Positions 46,911 to 57,501 of a DNA stretch of 64,000 bases are shown one piece after another (within the stretch, counting starts at the first letter, position 1; each line of letters begins with the position of its first letter). The notes under the pieces were generated by a model, which was not told where the DNA came from, searched no databases, and saw only the letters and a list, made by a program, of their open reading frames with translations. The translations under genes were made by a program, and so were the position numbers. The stretch is from Daucus carota subsp. sativus (Eukaryota; Streptophyta; Magnoliopsida; Apiales; Apiaceae), in contig NC_030383.2 of the NCBI RefSeq assembly GCF_001625215.2, positions 1,252,779-1,316,778 of the forward strand. Reading direction: 5' to 3'.

Positions 46911-47473
46911 AATCCAATATGTAGTTTTAAATTTCATAAAAAAAAGCTAAAAATTTCATCCTTCCAATAATAAATCCAGTAAGTATTTAGTTTTGAATTT
47001 TATTAAAACAATGTTAAAACTTCATCCTTCCATGTAATCGTACTCTAGTATTGATGCAGAAATTGACGCCACACTTTGACATTATTGGCTGAGCCGCTGA
47101 GGCAAAACTATATGGCATTATCAGTACTCTATAAGCAACTCTTAAGCCGTTGATTAATATAGAAGTTTAATTCATTACGTAGACAGGTAGAATACATAAT
47201 TATGATTAGGCCATTAATCATATCTTGGTTCCACTTTCATTTAATAGTTTATTTACACTTGCAAGTAGAATACGTAATTGTGATTAAGCCATTAATCATA
47301 TCTTGCTTCATATATATGCCAAGACATATAGTAATAACCCAAATCTGGACAAGCTTACTTTTTCCGTTCATTAGTTGAGCATTTTATACATAAAACAAAA
47401 AGTGAAGATTGTTAAAAACAATTTTTTACAAAAACACGAACATGAAGAGTGGCGAAAACAAACACACAAGATG

Positions 47474-48180
47474 TTATGAAACAGCGACGGTTCTCCCTGC
47501 ATAAGGTTCATATATTGTATCGGCTATTCTTGAGGGTGGCCAATACCGGAGAACGGATCTACTGATTATGTTGCTGATGGGGAGAGGACCCCTGCATAAA
47601 GTATGACAGAATACAGGACGTCAGGATCAAAAAGTGCCTTGCGTACAATGATCATATGTTGAAACTTATCACTTCTATTTATATATACCTATTAAATCTA
47701 CCATATTTTGTAAAATACATGTCAAGCAATCAAATTTAATCGAAATTAATCTTACCAGTTATGAGAATCGTAACTATTATTTCGATTGTCCCCCAACACA
47801 AACACATGTTCCTCAGGCACAACCTGTAAAGAGACAGAACAATCAACCAAGCTTCTTAGACACGGTTTCAGATACTGAATGTACAGGTATTCTCGAAAGG
47901 ACTTGAATCCTCCAATACTTGAATCTCCCAAATCCATTCATTTAACCTTGGATCATTAGATTTAGGGATGAGCAAAACCGAACCAAAAACCGAAACCAAA
48001 ACCGAAACCGGAAAAACCGGACAAAACCGAACCATTTAAAACCGAACCAATTAAAAAACCGAACCGAATAAAAACCGAATAAATAATATGGTTGCGGTTT
48101 GGTTTTAAATTTTTAAAAACCGAATACAAACCGAACCGAACCAAATTACATTAATTATATAAATTTATATTATATTATAT

Positions 48181-48215
<35 letters not shown>

Positions 48216-51200
48216 GAGAATAATAATATTTTTACTATATTTAATGATTGAATTATTTACGGAGTCATGGTTAGTCAGTTACAGCTTACAATTTCAGATG
48301 GCTCAGTTTTGTATTTTGAAGTCCAGCCCACCAGTAACCACGGCTTCATGCATTCAGTAGTTTTGGTAGAATTAATTGAAGTTGTTGAGCTTCTGTTATT
48401 GAAAGCTCATGTTCCTGCTGCAACCTGGTTTGTAAGGAAGGTAACTAAGGTGGTGTTTGGCTACGGCTTTTAAGCCGACTTCTGGGCTTATAAGTTAGAA
48501 GCACTTATTTCGTACTGTTTGTGTAATAAGTCAAGAATCACTTATAAAAAGCTAGGAATGCTAGCTTTTGTTTCAGGACTTCTGCTTATTTGCCAAACAC
48601 TTTAATCACTTATAAGTCTTGTCTGGCTTCTAACTTCTACTCCACTTATTTATTTTAAGCAATAAGCACTTATTTTAAGCTCAGCCAAACGGCCCCTAAA
48701 TGTCTAGCAGTAGGAGTTGGACTTGTGGGCTGTATGGAAAACATGGTATTCTTTCACTGCATAGGAAACAAGTTATATATGGCTTTTAAGTAGATTCAGC
48801 TTATGTGAATTTTTCTTTGAAAACGTTTTTGGTACACATTTTTTATTATTTGGTTTTAAAACCGAAACCGAACCATTTCAAACCGAAACCGCACCAAAAT
48901 TATTTGGTTTGGTTTCGGTTTTTGATTTTAGAAACCGAATTAATATGGTTACGGTGCGGTTTTTGGTTCAAACCGCACCAAACCGAACCACGCTCATCCC
49001 TAATTAGATTAATGCATGTCTACTTTATAATTTTACTATGGATAAAACTTTTGTGGGACTCATGACATACATCCAAGGTTACCAAATGAAATTGAGGGAA
49101 TCATGTACCAGAGGGGTTCATTCCATTAAATAGCAAGTTTCAAAACATACCAGAGGCTTCATATCATAAGCAAGTGGCTCCAAAATATAGTCCTCATCTT
49201 GATCAACTCCATTTACAATCAATTTTCCATCTCGAACCTATTGGAAGATCGAATTCATCAGTAATTGAACCAGTTGATTAATAACTTGCGCTACAAATAG
49301 ACGTTTCTGTAAAAAAATATTACCTCAACAGAGTCCCCAGCTTTTGCAACGACGCGTTTTACAAATGCATAATCAGCGCTATAACCAATTTTCTACACAA
49401 ATACAAACAATGTCAGTTTTCTACTCAAATTATGAAACAAGATAGGATTATTATTCCCAGATTACAATCTTGGATCATATATTGTACCTGAAGAATTGGA
49501 GGCGCACTGAATATCACAATGTCCGACACTTCTGGGTTTCTGAAAGCATATGAAACCTGACACACCGAAAAAGAGCACAGAACATTAGGCAAGTATTGAT
49601 AATCCCAGAAACAGCATTCTGCACCAATAAACCAACATTCACTTCAACGAAATCATAATACTAAGGAAAACACCAAATTACACACTGAAAAAATAAAATC
49701 AATGAGCCTTTCCAAAGCCACTCAGTTTAACACCAATAATTTGGTATTTTCCAATTTCCATAGATATCCAGATTAATTATTTTACCACAAGAAAAAACTT
49801 TGATAACACTAGAAACATTGTGTTTGGTTAGTGAGGATGGAATGAAAGATTTACAATGAAATTATAGGTGCATAAGAGACATGGAAGCATCAAGAGGGAA
49901 GCAGACTTCAGATTATAAAGAATATAAAAATTAAAATTTGTGAAGAAAATGATTTAATTTGATATATGTCCATTCCCTTAATTTAAGAATGCATGAACCT
50001 AATAAAGGAAGGTAATAGGATGAAGGAAGATACATGATGCCTTTAATCATTCAGATACACTAGTTCTGTGTTGTGACGAATGAAATTTGGAGGAAAAGGA
50101 ATGAAATTGGAACTATATTATGTGTAAGTGTTTGAAATTTCCATTCCTACAACCTTAACTACAGCTCAAGCCCCTATATTTGAGAATGGATCCATTCTCC
50201 ATCATCCACATTTTCTTCCCAAATATAACCGTAAGAAATTTGCAATCATTTTTTTACATATCTTCCCCTACCTTTTTATTACGTCCCATTCTCTAATCTC
50301 TCCAACCAAACACAACATACCTTTTATTCCACTAATCAATTTCATTGGTACCAAAATAACCATACAACAGATCATCACTGAACTATAGATACTACAACTG
50401 GTATTAAAGATTAATTCATTAGTGCATAAACATAATTTGATAAGCTAGTGCCAAAAATCGACAGAGCAGTATATACATTTCTTCTACATTAAAGCAGAGA
50501 ATAGCCTAAAGTGTCCTCTGAACTTAACAAAACACATGAAATATAACAAACCATATATAACCGTTGCACAATTATTATTTTTATCATACTAAGCCACTAA
50601 GTCCATTAAATAGCAATCATGTGGTACTTTCCAGTTCCATATATATCCAGATTAATCCATTTATCACAAGAACAAACTTAATAACAGAAGAAACATTGTA
50701 TTTGGTTGTTGGGAATAGAAGCAAAATTTATGATGAAATTATAGGTGCATAACAGAGATGGGATCATCAAAGAGGGGAGAAGATTAGAGATCGAAAAGAA
50801 TATATAAGAATCAACATTTGTGAAGCTATGATGCCTTTAATCATTCAAATGAGTGTTGTCTTTAGTTAGGATCAATGTGTAGCGAATGGAATGAAATCAG
50901 AACTATAGCATGTGTAACTGTGCAACTATTAAACATTTTCATTCTATATTCAATTTCATTCCTACAACCTAAACTAGAGCTGAAGCCCCTATATTTGAGA
51001 ATGGATCCATTCACCATCATCCCCATTTCCTTCCCAAATATCATCATAAGAAAATTGTGTTCGTTATTTAACAAATCTTCCTTCCTACCTTTATTGTTTC
51101 CACATTCATTCGGTACGTTCCATTCTCTCCAACCAAAACACAACATCCATTTAATTCTACTAATCGATATCCTTGATACCAAAATAACCTATAACAACAG

Positions 51201-51920
51201 ATCATCACTAACCCATAGATACTAGAACCAATATTAAAGTTCAACTTATTTGTGTATAAACATCATTTTATCAGCTAGTGTTCAAAATCAAATGAGCAGC
51301 TAGTGTTCAAAATCAAACAAGCAGTGTATACATTTCTTTGACACTGAACCAAGGAATGGCTAATACATACAAAATAAACAACAAAGGTAAGTGTGGGTTA
51401 TTTATACCTTCTCTGCAAGAATGCGATCACCAACATCAAGAGTCGGAGCCATAGACCTCGAGGGAATCGACCTAGGCTCAGCCAACGACGACCTAAACAA
51501 AATACTAACACTAATAGCAGTAAAAGCCGCCTTAGCATCCTCCGAACAACAACTCAACAGCTTCGCCAACCAATTACTCCTCTCAAAATCAACACCAGAA
51601 AATCCCCCACAACATACATTCACATTGCCCCCTTCTGTCCCTCCCTTATCCACCTCAGCCCTAACTCTCATCTCATTACAAGGTAGCCACTTATAAACAT
51701 GTAAAAAAGGCGAAATCTCCGAAACAAAACCCGAAGATTTCAACACCGAGGTCAACTTAGACCTCGGTGTTAAATTCAAGCTCGAACAATTAGTAAAAAT
51801 CGTTCGAGCTGAAAACGAGCCACGAAAGCCCGGACTCGTAGTCCGGGCTTTCGTGGCAGCGTTTAATACCAGGTTGTTAGCCAGGTAACCAGAAAAGTTA
51901 ACGGTAATCTTGATAGCCAT
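47474..51920 (-). CDS. Chloroplast thylakoidal processing peptidase (type I signal peptidase)
   Basis: Six exons, in transcript order: 51920-51408, 49556-49488, 49392-49324, 49237-49151, 47823-47756 and 47591-47474, giving 307 residues. The N-terminus ([17 protein letters not shown]) matches the start of plant TPP proteins, so I prefer this ATG over in-frame upstream ones at 52010. After a plastid-type leader there is a membrane segment (about 132-150, [19 protein letters not shown]). Then comes [17 protein letters not shown] with the catalytic Ser156, [11 protein letters not shown] with the general-base Lys206, and the conserved box [20 protein letters not shown]. The enzyme removes thylakoid-transfer signals in the lumen or thylakoid membrane (TPP1/TPP2/Plsp1 family). 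The C-terminus [12 protein letters not shown] is slightly longer than typical. Introns 1 and 5 are swollen by repeats and a hAT element. Confidence 0.9.
48160..48216. repeat. AT microsatellite
   Basis: A run of TATAT repeats (ATTAT units then TA dinucleotides) inside the hAT-like element. Confidence 0.9.
48449..48697. mobile_element. Nested hAT-like MITE
   Basis: The left end GGTGGTGTTTGGCTACGGCT and inverted right end GGGGCCGTTTGGCTGAGCTT share a GTTTGGCT core. The interior carries AAGCACTTAT/ATAAGTGCTT-like repeats in both orientations. It sits inside the larger hAT-like element, so it should be the younger insertion. Exact edges and target duplication are unclear. Confidence 0.55.
49740..51290. 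repeat. Diverged ~880-bp tandem duplication in peptidase intron 1
   Basis: Landmarks recur at an offset of about 880 bp: CCAGATTAAT (49769, 50649), AGAAACATTGTGTTTGGTT against AGAAACATTGTATTTGGTT, ATGAAATTATAGGTGCATAA, and TTGAGAATGGATCCATTC (50179, 50996). Each copy carries the same inverted-repeat element whose arms include TGTTTGGTT and AACCAAACAC, so a transposon was duplicated along with intron DNA. Confidence 0.75.
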
Positions 51921-52171
51921 AATGGTAAATTTGTAAAGACAAAGAAAGTAATTTAACAGTGTGAAGTTTTTGAGAATCGAGGAGAGTAATAGAAACCCTA
52001 ACAGCACCAAGAATACATTGTGACTTAACGAGAAATCAGGGTTTGTGAAAATTAGATGAATCGAAAAGGATTAAGTAAAAAAGAGGAGTGAAGGGAGATC
52101 AGAGAGATCGAAACCCTAGGGAAAAAAAAGATGGGGACTGTAGAAAGAGATCTCTCTCTGAGAATGATCAC

Positions 52172-52193
52172 AGAGAGAGAGAGAGAGAGAGAG
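52172..52193. repeat. GA microsatellite in peptidase upstream region
   Basis: Eleven consecutive AG dinucleotides on plus, which is CT-rich leader or promoter sequence on the gene's strand. Confidence 0.9.
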
Positions 52194-52759
52194 GGCGTTG
52201 AAAATTTGTGATGATCCAAAAATTGAGACGGGTGTTTTGGGTTGATTGGGCTTTTTTATTGCTGGCGGCTTTGGTGTTTGAAATGACGAGTTTGCCCTTG
52301 ATTTTTATGATAAGTTAAATTGTTACACTGTTGGGGTAAAGAAGTAAAGATATGATTTTAAATAAACGCGATTATAAAAAGTTAATTCGTGATTCATACA
52401 ATTAAATTTTTAACTACTCTTGTGTATTTTAACTTTATACTGAAATCATTTTTTTAATTTTTAAAATCAATACTTGTATAATTTTAAAAGAAATCATCTC
52501 TTGCCGATTTTTGGTTGTCTTCTGAACTAGGACTAATATTCTTTATATATTTCTTATATATTTTTTATAAGTTGTCTATCTTTTATATTTTTAAATGTCA
52601 TGATGAGATAGGTATATCATAATTTTTAATTAAAATTTTAATTATATCTATTTTTAAAAGTTATTTTTAAAAATATCGCCTGTCCGAACATCTAAAAAAT
52701 ATTTGCAGAAAAATCAATTGACTTTTTGAAAGAATGGAAAAACTATTAGTAGTTAGTTA

Positions 52760-53141
52760 GAGCATCTCCAAGAGACTCTTCATTTAGGCTCCTAACTTGA
52801 GATTTGAGGAGGGAGAACCAAAATGTTGCTCCAAGAGACTCTTAAGTGGCTCTTAAATCTTAAGAGCCTCTTGTTTCTCTCTCCTCTCTCCTCAAAGTTA
52901 AGAGCCACCACATGGCTCCTAACTTATTTTTTCACAATAAAAAAATCCTTCCCTCCAATCAACCTCCATCTTTCCCTCTCTTTTGTTATAGTGGAGCCCA
53001 ATATATGAATAAAATATGAAATAGAGAAGAGATGTAGAGAGTATTGTTGGAGTTTACACTCTTAACTTTGTCCTAAATTACTAAGAGCCACATTTTTTAT
53101 ATTATATTTAGGAGCCAACAAAGAGGCTCTTGGAGATGCTC
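52760..53141. mobile_element. PIF/Harbinger-like MITE
   Basis: The TIR GAGCATCTCCAAGAG is present at both ends in inverted orientation. The element is flanked by TTA at 52757-52759 and 53142-53144, the trinucleotide duplication of the PIF/Harbinger superfamily. It is 382 bp with no coding capacity. Confidence 0.8.
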
Positions 53142-53602
53142 TTAGAAAGTAAAATATTAATCAACTATGTCAGCCACTAAAAAGACCTCGAATATCAACT
53201 TCGGTTAGTAGATCAATTATTATGATAACTGTTAATTATTCTCTTAGAAAAATCCCTTGCATGTCAACTCTATGCATCAGGAATCGACATGAGTAAGATT
53301 TCTTTTATGTGACATGACTAGTAGCCAGTTTAGAAATTTTTTAAAAAGGAAACTCTTTAAGCATAACCTAGTCCCTTGATTTCTTCTGCAACAAAATGTT
53401 GTGTGCGCAAACCCATCAAAATGTCAGTCACTGCAGATATATTTGCAGTGGCGAAACCAGGACACTGAAACTAGGCTTCGAGAGTTCAAGTGTCAGTGGC
53501 AACACGAACCTCTGAGTATGTAAAATGTCTGCACTTGACCATTTTGAGGTAAAAAAGGCAAAGAAACTACTGTATCATTTAGCGGTAGCAGCTTCCTCAT
53601 AA

Positions 53603-53959
53603 GAGCATCTCCAATAAGAGGGTGCTAAGATAGTTGCCCACGCCAAATCATCATATATATTAATATTTTATTTTCATTTAATTTTATATCAATTTGACAA
53701 CATTTTACTCCAATAGTTAGCAATCTTTGATAGTTGCCAATGTGGTCCCCTAAATTAAATTGTGAATGATTCATAAACTAAAAAAAAGCATGATTAATAT
53801 AAACTTTTTGCACTTGTAATGTACTTTAACCATTTTAGGAAGTTGCCAAATTTTGGCAACCTTGATAGGCAACCTCTTGGCAACCATACAACTCCAATAG
53901 GTTGGCAACCAAGGGTGTCATGCCACATAAGATTTGGCAACCCCTATTGGAGATAGCTC
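53603..53959. mobile_element. PIF/Harbinger-like MITE
   Basis: The left end GAGCATCTCCAATA and inverted right end GAGCTATCTCCAATA are flanked by TAA at 53600-53602 and 53960-53962. The interior has TTGCCAA/TTGGCAA motifs in inverted order. Length is 357 bp. Confidence 0.8.
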
Positions 53960-54238
53960 TAAATAATTACTTTTGAAAATTCTGTGTCGTCCACCAAAAT
54001 GGAATAGAGGTGAAGGGGGGAGTCTTACTGTTACTGAAAGCTCTCTTTGGCCTTTGCACTTGTATACATGGAAAAGCTAGCACACCCATATTGACTTTAC
54101 AAGTTGACAGGATCATCTTGAGCTGATCAGTTAAAAGGTCACGTCGTTAATGAAATGCAGTCTACTCTTCTATTGATAATGACTTGAATGGTTTATCGAG
54201 CTCTTCTGGTGAAAAGAGCAGAGGCCTGTAATCAAATA

Positions 54239-54430
54239 CTACTCCCTCCGTCCCTTTGATATGTATACGTTTGGATTGGACACGGAGATTAAGAAAAGTG
54301 TATAAAGTAATATAAAGTAAGACGAAACAGAAAGAAAAGTGAGTAAAATGGTGGGACCCATCAATATATAATTGATAGATTTGTAAAAGTGGATGAAAGT
54401 AGTGGGTGGTTGGATGAAAACACTCAATGC
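54239..54430. mobile_element. Truncated Stowaway-like MITE
   Basis: It begins TA then CTCCCTCCGTCCCTTTGATA, with interior sequence like the element at 60754-61075 (GGACACGGAGA, AGTGGGTGG). It lacks the matching right terminus. It lies just beyond the 3' end of NPF-B, so it may contribute to that gene's 3' untranslated region. Confidence 0.65.
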
Positions 54431-54516
54431 GCTAATAAAACACATGATATGATCATGGTGACTACGAACACAAAAACATGAAAATTATTTGTATTTGAAT
54501 GTGGCCTTAGAAAGAT

Positions 54517-57501
54517 TTATGCGCTCTCATTCTCCTTTACTCCCTCGTCTTTGTAGCGATACCAAGACGAACAGAGAAGGTAGAACCCGAAATTCAAGAC
54601 ATTCAATGCGGCTAATAAGTAATAGAAATGATTCAGTTTATCCCGGTTCAGGTTGTTGCTACTAAGCCACCCGCCACTAACATCATCCACCACATTCACG
54701 ATCACCGTGCTCAAGAAGTATCCAATGGACGTCGAAGACCATGTTAAGGACGTGCCTAATGACTTCATTCCAGCTGAGCTCTCCGAGTAGAAGAAGTTTA
54801 GCAGTCCAACCATTGTGAACATATCAGCCATTCCAAATATACCGTATTGGATTCCTAACCATAAAACGCTCATTGGCAGCGGACCTGGAGAGTCCACCAT
54901 ATTATGCTTGACAGCGACATGCTTGCGCCTTGTCTCTACATATCCAGCTACTACCATTGCAATAGTTGAGAGAACGAGTCCTACTCCAATACGTTGCAGA
55001 TGTCGGATTCCAGTGGGAATTCCTGTTAATTTTTTGAGTGCTGGAACACAAATGCGGTCATATAGTGGCATTATTAGAAACATAAAGAATAGCGGAATGA
55101 CTGGAATGGAAGAGGCAGGGACTTGAATACCGAGGACTTTCCTGTCCATGGTATTAGCTTGTTGGAGAGCAAAAGTTTGGTGTTGAGCCAAACATGTATT
55201 CAAGAAAATTGTGCTAACTACAATTGGGAGCATTCGTAAAATGATTTTTGTTTCCTCAACTTGTGTCACCGTGCACACTAAGGATGGTCCTGCATTCGAT
55301 GAATTTGTAGTCCTAATCATTGCTGCTCGGTCCAGGAACCTGTGGGTTCCATTATCATAGTTAGTAACAACTACATTGAAATTTTACTAGCCGATAGTAT
55401 GTGTTAGAATATAATATGATCATGATAAGCCCTTCTCCCAACACCTTGAGATTCTGGGAGAATTGATCTGATACCATGTTAAGTGACCAATTCTTCCTAT
55501 CGGGATCATATTATATTCTAAACAGTATGTGATGATCAATATAAAGAATCGGAGGAGTTATTACATGAATTGGTCTGTTCTCTGGAGAATCTCAGTTTCT
55601 GTTTCATCTTTATCACCACTTATCTCATGAAATCCCTCTGCGGTTTCTGGATGGGGAAGGTTACGGTTTCTAAATGCAGCCACAAATACCTGTGTCATCG
55701 AACAAAGCATAGTACTATCAATCACCAATAGGTATTTTGCAGGCTAAATAAGTTTGTAATTTATATTTTAACCGCTTAGTTCTGATTTACGTTGTATTGA
55801 ACACTGTCCTCTCCTCATTATACCTGAGCTATCCGAGTGAGGGGGCTTCCTTTGGGGTCATTATGCCTATAAAAAGAAACTCCACTGCATAAGAACAAAA
55901 CTGCAGCTAGTACTGACACAGTAGACACTCCGAAACCCCATTTCCAACCTTGATCTGTGTTAAGCCATACTAAGAAAGTGCAACCTAAAATAGCTCCGCT
56001 AACAAAGGAAAAGAACAGCCAGTTAAAGTAAGTAGGGATCTTTTCTGCTTCTTCGGGATCTTTCTCATCGTATTGATCAGCTCCCATTGAGGGGACTGCT
56101 GCTTTCATCCCGCCTGCTCCTAAGGCGACTAAATACAGACCTAAGTATAGCATCGCGACTTGGCCACTGTCTGCTTTCTCACATTGATTCATCAGAAGCG
56201 GAGAAACATCCTTGCAGGGCAAAGGCCTCAAGTGTTTGCTAAATGCCTGTGTTGCTAGAACTGCATATCCCTGCAAGTAATTCAATCCGATATTGAACCA
56301 GACTACACAACTAATTACAAGAAAAAAATTTGTTTACTAAACCAGGGGCAGATCTAGTAAGAGGCGATGACTAGAGATGTTCAAAAAATCCGAAATCTGA
56401 AATCCGATCTGATCCGATCTGGAAAAAAATCTGAAAAATCCGATCCGAAAAAAACCCGGTCTGGCCCGGCCCGGCCCGAGGGCCTAAAACAGGCCTAATA
56501 TTTTCAAAAAAACCCGGATAAAATCCGGATTTTTGAAAAATCCGGGCTTTTTATAACTAAACCGGGCCTAGTATTTTTGGAAAAGTCCGGCCCGGCCCGG
56601 CCCGATTTTTAAAAAAGCCCGGCCCGATCTGGTTTGAAAAAAATCCGGATTTTTTTGGCCCGGTCTGGATCTGGCCCGAACAGATCTTTTGTGCATCTCT
56701 AGCGATGACACGTGTCCCACCTAAAATTTAAAAAGTTTACAAAATTGTACAAGTGCCCTCAGAAAATTGAAAAACATATAATGATTTCCAAAAATTTGCT
56801 TGGTGCCCCCTAAGATTTCACGTAACATGGAGATCGGTTAACATTACCAAGACTTCTAGAGATCCGAACAGGACACAACTTTTAAATCTGGACAAGAAAG
56901 TATCACAAACGAAACCTCCAAACAGCGATAGCAAAAACGTAGAGCCCATGTAATTAGTAAGCATTGTGGCTGATTTTGTCAGACTGAAGTTCATCGATCC
57001 ATAAAAGTAAACAAATAAGCTCACTGCATTGCCTATAAATGGTATGCTCTCGAGCCCATTCGTCACTGCAGACGTAGTCACGTAGTAAATTAAATCAATT
57101 ACTGAGAATATAAATCACAAAAAACTCATCATAGAATTGTATATGTGATATGTACCAAACACAAACAGGGTGGCTCTCCTTCCTCCCCGCCGCGTCCTCT
57201 GTTTGTTTTTGGTTCCCAACTCTACTAGTAGGTCGCTCTGATACAACAGAAACTCTAAGCATTAGTAATCAATGCATGCATGCAACAATATGTAAACAAT
57301 ATAAGACGCTGGTCCATAACAAGTGATTGTGTCGTACGACCATCTTTGAACGGTTTTTATCGCTATAACACGATATTCAGAGGCCATGTAACCTCCCATA
57401 TTCACAGGAAAAGTTTAGGATTAAAGTTTTCAGGAAAAAAACGCTCAAAGATGGTTGAGTCAATCGTCTGTTAGAAACCGGACCCAAGAATATATTACCA
57501 T
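54517..57501 (-). CDS. NRT1/PTR family transporter, NPF4-like (copy B)
   Basis: Six exons, in transcript order: 57501-57499 (ATG only, inferred), 57237-57156, 57065-56848, 56270-55824, 55689-55565 and 55339-54517, giving 565 residues. Exon lengths mirror copy A at 42248-45347 (3/3, 82/79, 218/218, 447/447, 125/113, 823/856). Sequence is parallel throughout: RRGGRRATLFVF, LTKSATMLTNYMGSTFLLSL, LYLVALGAGGMKAAVPSMGA followed by DQYDEKDP, TQVEETKIILRMLPIVVST, GIRHLQRIGVGLVLST and ADMFTMVGLLNFFYSES. It is a twelve-helix carrier of unknown substrate, NPF4-like, with no ExxER motif (GLESIPF). At the exon 5/6 junction, Met replaces the Arg of copy A (DQFM against NQFR). A 330-bp hAT-like element sits in intron 3. 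Confidence 0.87.
55402..55524. repeat. Foldback with tRNA-Met primer-site-like motif in NPF-B intron 5
   Basis: TGTTAGAATATAATATGATC at 55402 is inverted at about 55504-55524 (GATCATATTATATTCTAAACA). Between the arms, the minus strand carries ACATGGTATCAGATC, which resembles a retroelement primer-binding site. It could be a miniature retroelement remnant or a foldback transposon. Confidence 0.45.
56372..56701. mobile_element. hAT-like element rich in CCCGGCCCGG repeats
   Basis: The 330-bp element has short TIRs (TAGAGATG, inverted at the right end as CATCTCTA) and a perfect 8-bp duplication GCGATGAC at 56364-56371 and 56702-56709. The interior consists almost entirely of ATCCGGAT, AAAATCCG and CCCGGCCCGG motifs. 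It is inside intron 3 of NPF-B and has no coding capacity. Confidence 0.85.
57339..57455. repeat. Inverted repeat upstream of NPF-B exon 2
   Basis: ACCATCTTTGAACGGTTTTT is mirrored by AAAAAACGCTCAAAGATGGT. It lies in intron 1 of copy B. A third ACCATCTTTG at 57497-57506 overlaps the proposed start codon, so the ATG exon and this repeat share sequence. Confidence 0.5.

Larger units (their letters stand above)
45348..47473. other. Spacer between NPF-A and peptidase gene
   Basis: The NPF-A 3' region comes first. At 45635-45650 there is an LTR end/primer-binding-like stretch on minus (CAACATGGTATCAGAGCTGA). A 49-codon gene-like open stretch lies on minus at 45964-46113. Diverged tandem repeats occur at 46298-46400 (CACCAGATTGTCTAGCGTTT twice) and 47190-47305. 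A SINE lies at 46770-46910. No intact gene is visible. Confidence 0.55.
47963..49002. mobile_element. hAT-like element with AACCGAACC-type subterminal repeats
   Basis: The 1040-bp element has terminal inverted repeats TAGGGATGAGC and is flanked by a perfect 8-bp duplication ATTAGATT (47955-47962 and 49003-49010), the hAT signature. Some 170 bp at each end are packed with AACCGAACC/AAACCGAA motifs in inverted arrangement, plausible transposase-binding repeats. The interior has a TA microsatellite (about 48160-48216), an unidentified 68-codon open stretch (48267-48473) and a nested MITE. No transposase is encoded. It lies in intron 5 of the peptidase gene. Confidence 0.88.
51921..54238. other. 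Spacer between peptidase and NPF-B
   Basis: Upstream of the peptidase start is its leader, with CT-rich DNA on the minus strand (GA run on plus at 52172-52193). Two PIF/Harbinger-like MITEs follow (52760-53141, 53603-53959). The rest is AT-rich without coding signal. Confidence 0.6.

Noticed and set aside
51921..52010. Upstream start for the peptidase at 52010
   Set aside because: It is in frame, but the added residues ([16 protein letters not shown]) are not seen in the family. [12 protein letters not shown] at 51920 matches the usual TPP start.
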